DNA from: an uncultured Alcanivoracaceae bacterium
GTDB lineage: Bacteria > Pseudomonadota > Gammaproteobacteria > Pseudomonadales > Alcanivoracaceae
Length of the DNA: 5,677 nucleotides
Reading direction: 5' to 3'
NCBI GenBank assembly: GCA_937943665.1
Contig: CALEAR010000273.1
Coordinates: 1 to 5,677, forward strand
Of the stretch, positions 1 through 4,572 are shown piece after piece. How positions within the stretch are numbered: the first letter of the stretch is position 1; each line of letters begins with the position of its first letter. The notes below the pieces were generated by a model. That model searched no databases. It was not told the origin of the DNA and saw only the letters and a list, made by a program, of their open reading frames with translations. The position numbers and the translations under genes were made by a program.

Positions 1-57
1 TTCGCGTTTTTCTACAAACTTTTTGAAAGGTGCACCGTCCAATTCTACAAGTGCCAT
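1..57 (-). CDS. Partial unidentified gene, N-terminal 19 codons only
   Basis: An ATG on the minus strand (plus-strand CAT at 55-57) opens a frame that runs without a stop to the left edge. It starts M-A-L-V-E-L-D-G-A-P-F and ends at Glu19. The start lies 10 nt beyond the stop of the upstream alpha/beta hydrolase, and an AAGG Shine-Dalgarno-like sequence (plus positions 66-69) overlaps that stop codon. This is the usual arrangement of a translationally coupled second gene of an operon. Nineteen residues are too few to recognise a family, and I do not assign a function. The start is supported by the spacing and the SD-like site. The frame could in principle be fortuitous, but the tight junction makes a real gene likely. 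Confidence 0.6.
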   Translation of the reverse strand, partial: MALVELDGAPFKKFVEKRE

Positions 58-67
58 TATGCCTGCC

Positions 68-973
68 TTAAGCCCTGTGCGCCATTAAGAAGCGCTTAAA
101 CGTTTTTCTGAAGGCAATGGGTTGATCTAGCATGGGCACATGGCCGGAGTGGGGCAACACCACACATTCCCCTTGGGGTACTTGTTCTGCCACCGCCCGT
201 TGCCCCTCCACGGAATAGAGTGGGGAGCGAGCACCAGCAATCACAGTAATGGGGGTTTCACACCCTTTTAGCCCTGGTAGGTAATCCTCACCGAGTTGAG
301 TGTAATTTTCTAAATAGGCCATGATATCGGCCACCCGTGTGACGGGGAAAATATAAGGCACTGTCCAAGGCATAAAGTGCATAAAGGGGAAGGCGCGCTT
401 CACTATGGGTTTACTCAGTAATCGTGAGAAAATATCGCCAAGTTCGGTAAGTAATTCCTTACGCACCTCGTGGTGCAGGGACATAATAGTTTCTTGTTCA
501 TAGCCCTCTAGCAGGCTGAGCAAGCGCTTAAAGCGGGCAAAAAACCATTGCTGCTGTATGCCAAATAACCCATGGGCCCAATCGCTGCGGTTAATGACGC
601 AGGGGCTTTGTTCAATGTGTAGGTAAGCACGTACTTGCGAGAAGCCGCCGCGGTTTTGCCAGTGCAGTGCTGTGCTAGCGCCTTGGGAATACCCCACGAG
701 AATAAAATCCTTTAATTGAAAGTGCGCCACAATATCTTCCACATCTTCCATATGATTTTGAAAGATGTTGGGTTGATTAAAAAAGGCGGCACGGGAGCGC
801 CCTACGCCACGAAACTCAGGCATGTAAAAACAAAACCGCTTGCGTAAGGGCCACACGAAGGGCAACCAATGTTGGCTCTTCATGCCAAGGCCAGGCAGCA
901 ATAGTACGGGTTGGCCGGATCCAAGTTTTTTCACATACAAAGATTGGCCATCACGTAGCGTTACTGTGGGCAT
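68..973 (-). CDS. Alpha/beta hydrolase, possible esterase or lactonase
   Basis: This 301-residue protein has the alpha/beta-hydrolase fold plan. An oxyanion-hole loop LLPGLG lies at about 25-30, the nucleophile elbow G-Y-S-Q-G at 94-98 (Ser96), and a C-terminal S-G-H-V-P with the catalytic His at 278. The usual acid position after strand 7, normally the D in a G-x-x-D-P loop, reads G-A-R-S-P with Ser250. Glu121, in H-I-E-Q-S-P after strand 6 and 25 residues past the nucleophile, is the best candidate acid. This resembles the Asp-to-Glu spacing of LinB/DhaA-type haloalkane dehalogenases, but the nucleophile here is Ser, so a dehalogenase is unlikely. Residues about 125-235 form a large aromatic-rich cap, which suits a hydrophobic substrate. 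No signal peptide is seen, so it is probably cytoplasmic. The ATG is preceded by GGAAGG (plus 980-985) at good spacing. It is transcribed divergently from the oxidative genes, and ester or lactone hydrolysis after the monooxygenase is inferred from context only. Confidence 0.9.
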   Translation of the reverse strand: MPTVTLRDGQSLYVKKLGSGQPVLLLPGLGMKSQHWLPFVWPLRKRFCFYMPEFRGVGRSRAAFFNQPNIFQNHMEDVEDIVAHFQLKDFILVGYSQGASTALHWQNRGGFSQVRAYLHIEQSPCVINRSDWAHGLFGIQQQWFFARFKRLLSLLEGYEQETIMSLHHEVRKELLTELGDIFSRLLSKPIVKRAFPFMHFMPWTVPYIFPVTRVADIMAYLENYTQLGEDYLPGLKGCETPITVIAGARSPLYSVEGQRAVAEQVPQGECVVLPHSGHVPMLDQPIAFRKTFKRFLMAHRA

Positions 974-1007
974 AGGATTCCTTCCTTCATTACATCGCAG
1001 GATTCAG

Positions 1008-1036
1008 GGAGCAGTGTGCTCCGAGTGAAGCTTCAC
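1008..1036. promoter_or_regulatory. Pair of adjacent palindromes in the divergent intergenic region
   Basis: Two perfect inverted repeats lie 2 bp apart between the divergent hydrolase and decarboxylase-family genes. The first is GGAGCA-GTG-TGCTCC at 1008-1022 and the second is the uninterrupted 12-bp palindrome GTGAAGCTTCAC at 1025-1036. They sit 35-63 bp upstream of the hydrolase start, where an operator would be expected. They have different sequences, so they may bind different proteins, or the first may be a small RNA hairpin in the hydrolase leader. No T-run follows either one on either strand, so terminator function is unlikely. The assignment as an operator is inference from position and symmetry. 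Confidence 0.4.
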
Positions 1037-1141
1037 CAAACAGGGTTTGAAGGGGCAGTTTACGCCTCTTCATGGGAGCTTGCATTGGCAAAGGCAAGGG
1101 GGCGAGCTTCCCTTTGGGTAACAAGTGCTTAGCTTCTTGTG

Positions 1142-1147
1142 TATATT
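1142..1147 (+). promoter_or_regulatory. Possible -10 box for the decarboxylase-family gene
   Basis: TATATT lies 38-43 bp upstream of the ATG at 1185, a good match to the sigma-70 -10 consensus, and would give a 5' leader of about 30 nt. No convincing -35 box is visible 16-18 bp upstream (TAACAA-like sequence around 1119-1124), so the promoter may be weak or activator-dependent. An imperfect structure with ends ACAAG and CTTGT (1121-1140) lies immediately upstream. Confidence 0.3.
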
Positions 1148-1184
1148 GTGGGGCCCTTAACCACTGATTATCAAGGAGCACAAT

Positions 1185-1595
1185 ATGCAGAGCGAACGCT
1201 TTAAGCAGGGTATGAAAAAGCTAGAAGAGCTCACCAAGCCCACACCTGAAAGCCCCACTGGGCACATGGAAGTGGGAGAAAGCTTTAAGGATGTGGCCCC
1301 TGATTTAACCCGTATGGTGGTGGAATTTGCTTTTGGGGATGTGTACTCCCGTGAGGGCCTAGATAATAAACAAAAAGTGCTCACCACCATTTCAGCATTA
1401 GTGGCACAGGGAACGCCGCAAATTGGCATGCATGTGGTTACCGGTTTGAATGTGGGCCTAACGCCAGATGAAATCGTTGGCTGCATTATGCACTTGATTC
1501 CTTATGTGGGTTTTCCACGGGCGTTGAATGCCTTAAAAGTGGCACAGGAAGTGTTCGCTGAAGAAGGCGTTTCCATTAGCGGTTCCCCAGAATAA
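1185..1595 (+). CDS. Carboxymuconolactone decarboxylase (CMD)-family protein
   Basis: The 136-residue product matches the small all-helical CMD/AhpD-like fold. After a charged N-terminal extension come a hydrophobic stretch with F-G-D-V-Y-S-R-E-G-L-D (about 50-60) and a K-Q-K-V-L-T helix. Then follow the family signature with G-M-H (His83), G-L-T-P-D-E-I (91-97), and an H-x-x-P-Y-V-G-F-P-R-A segment (103-112). This pattern is closest to gamma-carboxymuconolactone decarboxylase (PcaC-like) proteins. The AhpD-type redox C-x-x-C is absent; only a single Cys100 is seen, so a peroxiredoxin-partner role is not supported. Many family members are not true decarboxylases, and no protocatechuate genes are nearby, so the substrate is open. 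The start is fixed by AAGGAG at 1173-1178, six bases before the ATG. The gene appears monocistronic, followed by a hairpin. It could serve the neighbouring oxidative cluster, but nothing direct shows this. Confidence 0.88.
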   Translation: MQSERFKQGMKKLEELTKPTPESPTGHMEVGESFKDVAPDLTRMVVEFAFGDVYSREGLDNKQKVLTTISALVAQGTPQIGMHVVTGLNVGLTPDEIVGCIMHLIPYVGFPRALNALKVAQEVFAEEGVSISGSPE

Positions 1596-1602
1596 ACCTG
1601 CC

Positions 1603-1627
1603 TTAGCGCCCATCCCTTGGGCGCTAA
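1603..1627 (+). terminator. Hairpin after the CMD-family gene, likely terminator
   Basis: A perfect 9-bp stem TTAGCGCCC / GGGCGCTAA (1603-1611 with 1619-1627) encloses a 7-nt loop, 8 nt after the stop codon at 1593-1595. The stem is GC-rich at its core. The downstream sequence CTTGTC has only a weak U-tract, so termination may be partial or assisted by Rho. Its position fits the end of a single-gene transcript. Confidence 0.6.
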
Positions 1628-1751
1628 CTTGTCAAATAATACCGGCTTGTCAAAAAGTGTCAGTCTATTGTTAGACAAAACATTGCACCCTATTTATTGC
1701 TTGTACTATTCTTCTCTTCAACATTGAGACATTGATGGATGTCAAAATAAT
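1628..1751. repeat. Cluster of short TGTCAAA repeats upstream of the oxidative operon
   Basis: CTTGTCAAA occurs twice, at 1628-1636 and 1646-1654 (18-bp period). A third TGTCAAA lies at 1740-1746 and is followed by ATAAT, as the first copy is followed by TAAT. A further TGTC lies at 1658-1661, and an inverted GACAA at 1674-1678 faces the second copy. A small perfect inverted repeat GTCTA-TTGT-TAGAC sits at 1663-1676, and a tandem ACATTGA repeat at 1721-1727 and 1729-1735. The cluster occupies the gap before the four-gene operon and brackets the candidate promoter, so regulator-binding half-sites are a reasonable inference. AT-rich sequence makes some chance matches expected. Confidence 0.35.
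1683..1712 (+). promoter_or_regulatory. Candidate sigma-70 promoter for the operon
   Basis: TTGCAC at 1683-1688 and TATTCT at 1707-1712 are separated by 18 bp in an AT-rich stretch. This would place transcription start near 1719 and leave a leader of about 110 nt before the ATG at 1829. The TGTC repeats lie just upstream, where an activator or repressor could act. The match is moderate and other AT-rich combinations exist here, so the exact boxes are uncertain. Confidence 0.3.
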
Positions 1752-1836
1752 GGAAGTTTACGCCATTATGCGTAGTGCTTTATTTGAGAAGGAACTCCCT
1801 GTTAAACGATTAATGAATAGGTGTAGACATGGCTAA
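1735..1836 (+). other. 33-codon open frame overlapping the next gene start (possible leader ORF)
   Basis: An ATG at 1735 opens a frame of 33 codons (starting M-D-V-K-I-M-E-V-Y) that stops with TAA at 1834-1836, inside the second and third codons of the ferritin-like gene. The overlap geometry would permit translational coupling, which would help because the downstream gene has only a modest AGGTG ribosome site. Against it, no clear Shine-Dalgarno site precedes this ATG, there are several internal ATGs, and the peptide resembles nothing I recognise. It may be chance. Confidence 0.15.
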
Positions 1837-2749
1837 TGCTGCCGAGAAGAAGACAGTTCCAAATAACCAGATTCCTGTTCGCCATTTAGAGTTTAACTTT
1901 GATGGTGAAAACTTTGATCCAAACTTCTATCGCGATAGCGAAGTGGCGTCTGCTTACTTCCATGCGTTATCAATTTTCCTCACCTTTGGTGAAGATTTGG
2001 TGATTGATACGGCGCGCTACCACCGCCAGTTCATTAAAGATCCAGAGCTAAAGCGCCGCGTGGCATCGTTAATTGGCCAAGAGGCTGTGCACTCTCGTTT
2101 GCACGATGAGTTTAACGATACCTTAGCGCAATACCGGTATCCGCTGAACTTTTACCGCTATCTAGCGGATAAAGTATTTGAGTATGGCTTTAAGCGCATG
2201 CCTAACTTAATGCAACTTTCCATGATGGCGGGCATTGAGCACTTCACCGCTGTGTTGGCGGAGTTCATGATGAATCATGAGGAAATTTTCTACGCCAGCG
2301 GAGATGAAAAGCAGCGCGCCATGTGGATGTGGCACATGTTGGAAGAGTCTGAGCACAAGGATATTGCTTATGATGTGTTCCAAGAGCTTTCGGGTAATTA
2401 CCCCGTGCGTATTGTGGGCTTTGCCATGGCCTTTGTTACCATTTTGATTTTAGTGGCCATTGGTGGTGCAGCTATCCCACCCATCCGTAAGCCTAGCCGC
2501 TTACTCAGCCCTAAATATTGGCGCGATGTGGTGCGCGGTGCTCGCTTAATTTATGGCGTGAAGGAAGGGGTGTTTGGTAGCACGTTGGGCCATATTTTTG
2601 ATTACCTGCGCCCCGATTTCCACCCCAACGATCACGATACCACTGAGATGTTGGAATACTACAAAAAAGTATTGCTAGACCCTGAGGATGGCATACTCAC
2701 ACCTTACTTAACCCGTGAGTTCTACCCAGGTGCTGCTAAGCAAGCGTAA
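1829..2749 (+). CDS. PF10118-type ferritin-like 'metal-dependent hydrolase', possible diiron enzyme
   Basis: The 306-residue protein belongs by sequence style to the family annotated as predicted metal-dependent hydrolase (COG3687/PF10118), opening with V-R-H-L-E-F-N-F near 17-24. It is almost all helical. Candidate metal ligands follow a ferritin-like diiron pattern: Glu55, then E-A-V-H (85-88), then Glu137 or Glu145, then E-S-E-H (173-176). A strongly hydrophobic segment from about 194 to 216 (V-G-F-A-M through A-A-I-P) looks like one membrane helix, so the protein is probably tethered to the inner membrane. The C-terminal part has further His residues (His255, His265, His269). The enzymatic role is not established for the family as far as I know; the 'hydrolase' name is a prediction. 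AGGTG (1819-1823) lies five bases before the ATG, and an in-frame TGA at 1814 excludes a longer form. It is the first gene of the oxidative operon, so a role with the monooxygenase and dehydrogenases is inferred. Confidence 0.85.
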   Translation: MANAAEKKTVPNNQIPVRHLEFNFDGENFDPNFYRDSEVASAYFHALSIFLTFGEDLVIDTARYHRQFIKDPELKRRVASLIGQEAVHSRLHDEFNDTLAQYRYPLNFYRYLADKVFEYGFKRMPNLMQLSMMAGIEHFTAVLAEFMMNHEEIFYASGDEKQRAMWMWHMLEESEHKDIAYDVFQELSGNYPVRIVGFAMAFVTILILVAIGGAAIPPIRKPSRLLSPKYWRDVVRGARLIYGVKEGVFGSTLGHIFDYLRPDFHPNDHDTTEMLEYYKKVLLDPEDGILTPYLTREFYPGAAKQA

Positions 2750-2757
2750 TTGTTGTG

Positions 2758-2785
2758 ACTGCTTGGCGAGCCCTCGCCAAGCAGT
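2758..2785 (+). terminator. Perfect 13-bp hairpin inside the operon, attenuator or processing site
   Basis: ACTGCTTGGCGAG (2758-2770) pairs exactly with CTCGCCAAGCAGT (2773-2785). The 2-nt apex means the top pairs probably open to form a larger loop. It starts 8 nt after the ferritin-like gene stop and ends 27 nt before the next ATG. No U-tract follows on either strand, so it is not a classical intrinsic terminator. Partial termination, or protection of the upstream message from 3' decay, fits better with the continuing same-strand operon. Confidence 0.5.
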
Positions 2786-2812
2786 GTATTAACCCTCCAG
2801 TTGAGAAAAATC

Positions 2813-3652
2813 ATGATTCCCTTTTTATCCTCTAATAAGAAGCCAAGCTATAACGCCCGTGCAGTGGTAACAGGTGCGGGCAGTGGTATTGGTCGTAGTT
2901 TTGCCCTTGAAATCGCACGCCGTGGGGGCAGTGTGGTGTGTGCGGATATTAATGAAGAGGCTGCACAGGAAACGGTTGCCCTGATTGAAGAAATGGGCGG
3001 CACCGCCTTTGCTATTAAATGTGATGTGGGGCGTGCGGCGCAAGTACGTAGCTTAGCCTCTCAATCCGCTAAATTATTCGGTGCGCCAGCAACCCTTTTG
3101 GTGAACAACGCCGGCGTGGGTGTGGGGGGCAAAATTGAGGATATGACCTTAGACGATTGGAAGTGGGCGGTGAATATTAACCTTTGGGGTGTGATTCACG
3201 GCTGCCATTACTTTGTACCCGTGTTTAAAAAGGCAAAAGAGGGCGCCATTATTAATGTGGCCTCGGCGGCCTCTTACACCGCTGCACCAGAAATGAGCAT
3301 TTATAACGTGACTAAAGCAGGGGTGCGGGCACTTTCTGAAACCCTCTTTGCAGAGCTAAAGCGCGATAACATTTCTGTGAACGTGCTTTGCCCCACCTTG
3401 GTGCCCACCAACATTATTAAAGATGGGCGCATTCCAGGGCGTTATGCCAAGTTGGCGGATCATACCCTTATGAACTACGCCCTTACCACCAGTGATAAAG
3501 TGGCCAAGCTCACCTTGGATCGTTTAGATAAGGGCAAGCTGTACACCACACCACAGGTGGATGCCAAGCTGTTCTGGCTAATGAAACGTGCTTCCCCTGC
3601 GCTGTATACCCGCTTCTTGGGCTTTTCTTATCGCTTCATTAAAACGAGTTAG
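2813..3652 (+). CDS. Short-chain dehydrogenase/reductase (first of two)
   Basis: This is a classical SDR of 279 residues. The cofactor motif T-G-A-G-S-G-I-G is at 20-27, and Asp45 at the end of strand 2 (V-C-A-D-I) favours NAD(H) over NADP(H). C-D-V (Asp71) and N-N-A-G (98-101) follow. The catalytic set is Asn123 in N-I-N-L-W-G (Asn121 is the nearby alternative), Ser151, Tyr164 and Lys168 in Y-N-V-T-K. The usual P-G after strand 6 is P-T (194-195). The C-terminal tail of about 40 residues is aromatic and basic and may touch membrane or a hydrophobic substrate. I choose the ATG at 2813: GAGA at 2803-2806 is well spaced, and an in-frame TTG at 2801 would add only four residues and overlap that site. 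It stands 63 nt after the ferritin-like gene and 2 nt before the next SDR. Oxidation of an alcohol to the ketone used by the monooxygenase, or the reverse, is inferred. Confidence 0.92.
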   Translation: MIPFLSSNKKPSYNARAVVTGAGSGIGRSFALEIARRGGSVVCADINEEAAQETVALIEEMGGTAFAIKCDVGRAAQVRSLASQSAKLFGAPATLLVNNAGVGVGGKIEDMTLDDWKWAVNINLWGVIHGCHYFVPVFKKAKEGAIINVASAASYTAAPEMSIYNVTKAGVRALSETLFAELKRDNISVNVLCPTLVPTNIIKDGRIPGRYAKLADHTLMNYALTTSDKVAKLTLDRLDKGKLYTTPQVDAKLFWLMKRASPALYTRFLGFSYRFIKTS

Positions 3653-3654
3653 CC

Positions 3655-4572
3655 ATGGCGTATTCCTTAAGAGATAAAGTGGTTTTGATCACTGGGGCGG
3701 CAGGGGGCATTGGTGCCGCCACCGCTCGTGCTTTGTATGCCCGAGGTGCCTTATTGGTGCTAACGGATGTGTCTTACGAAGCCGTGGCAGAGCTAGCGCA
3801 ACAGTTTGCTGAAACCCGAGTATTGCCCCTGGCGTTGGATGTGACGGATATCAAGGCCACACAGCAGGTGGTGGAGCAGGCAGTGACACGGTTTGGCCGC
3901 TTAGATTGTGTGATGGCTAACGCGGGTATTGCTTGGCGCGATGAGCCCGCCACGGTGGCAGGCTGCCATGTGGATGAGTTTGAACATATTATGACGGTGG
4001 ATACCTTGGGCGTATGGCGAACGGTGAAAGCTTGCCTACCTGAGGTGATACGCCATCAAGGTCAGGTACTGGTGGTGTCCTCCATTTACGCCATGATCAA
4101 CGGCATGGCTAATGCGCCCTATGCAGCCTCTAAAGCGGCGGTGGAATCCTTGGCACGCACCCTGCGCGTGGAGCTTGCCTACACAGGAGCTAGCGCTAGC
4201 GTGATTTATCCAGGTTGGACAGCCACTCCTATTATTGATGTGGCTTTTGGGGGTAGCCATATTGGTACCGCCATGAATATGGCTGCATTACCAGGGTTTT
4301 TACGCCAACCCATTGCACCTGAAACCCTTGCTAAAGAAATTGTGAAGGGTATGGAAAAGCGTAAGCCACACATTGTGGCGCCAAAGCGTTGGTTACCCTT
4401 CTTTTGGTTGCGTGGTGTGGTGAATCCCGCCACAGATTGGATGTTATCGCGACATCAAAAACTGCAATCCTTAATTGCTGAGTTAGATAGGCTCACCATT
4501 GCGAATGTTAAGCAATTAGATATAGAGCGCCGCAGGCGAGCCACAAAGAATAAAACGGAGAAAAAATCATGA
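3655..4572 (+). CDS. Short-chain dehydrogenase/reductase (second), with C-terminal extension
   Basis: A second classical SDR, 305 residues long. The T-G-A-A-G-G-I-G cofactor loop is at 13-20, Asp38 at the end of strand 2 suggests NAD(H), L-D-V is at 61-63 and A-N-A-G at 88-91. Ser143, Tyr156 and Lys160 (Y-A-A-S-K) form the catalytic core, and P-G is at 186-187. The position that normally carries the fourth catalytic residue, Asn (N-L-x-G-V), reads D-T-L-G-V, giving Asp116. The protein is longer than the usual 250 residues: the extra C-terminal part (about 240-305) begins K-P-H-I-V-A-P and W-L-P-F-F-W and ends in a Lys/Arg-rich tail, possibly a membrane-surface contact. Its ATG lies 2 nt after the previous stop with only a weak GAG ribosome site, so it probably depends on translational coupling. 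Its stop overlaps the monooxygenase start as ATGA. It is clearly different in sequence from the first SDR, so the two probably act on different steps or substrates. Confidence 0.92.
   Translation: MAYSLRDKVVLITGAAGGIGAATARALYARGALLVLTDVSYEAVAELAQQFAETRVLPLALDVTDIKATQQVVEQAVTRFGRLDCVMANAGIAWRDEPATVAGCHVDEFEHIMTVDTLGVWRTVKACLPEVIRHQGQVLVVSSIYAMINGMANAPYAASKAAVESLARTLRVELAYTGASASVIYPGWTATPIIDVAFGGSHIGTAMNMAALPGFLRQPIAPETLAKEIVKGMEKRKPHIVAPKRWLPFFWLRGVVNPATDWMLSRHQKLQSLIAELDRLTIANVKQLDIERRRRATKNKTEKKS

Noticed and set aside
68..973. Haloalkane dehalogenase identity for the hydrolase, suggested by the Glu121 spacing
   Set aside because: Those enzymes use an Asp nucleophile, while this protein has a Ser in G-Y-S-Q-G.
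840..1181. Frames of about 62 codons on both strands around the divergent intergenic region
   Set aside because: No good ribosome sites, low-complexity translations and overlap with the hydrolase N-terminus or the palindromes; judged fortuitous.
1157..1486. 109-codon antisense frame across the CMD-family gene
   Set aside because: It is a shadow of a gene with clear family motifs. Its translation is Ser/Thr/Cys-rich without recognisable domains.
2801..2812. TTG start giving a four-residue longer first SDR
   Set aside because: The ATG at 2813 has a well-spaced GAGA site that overlaps the TTG, and the extra residues add nothing to the fold.
4189..4200. 12-bp palindrome GCTAGCGCTAGC inside the second SDR
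   Set aside because: It arises from a repeated Ala-Ser codon pair within the coding frame; a regulatory role is unlikely.
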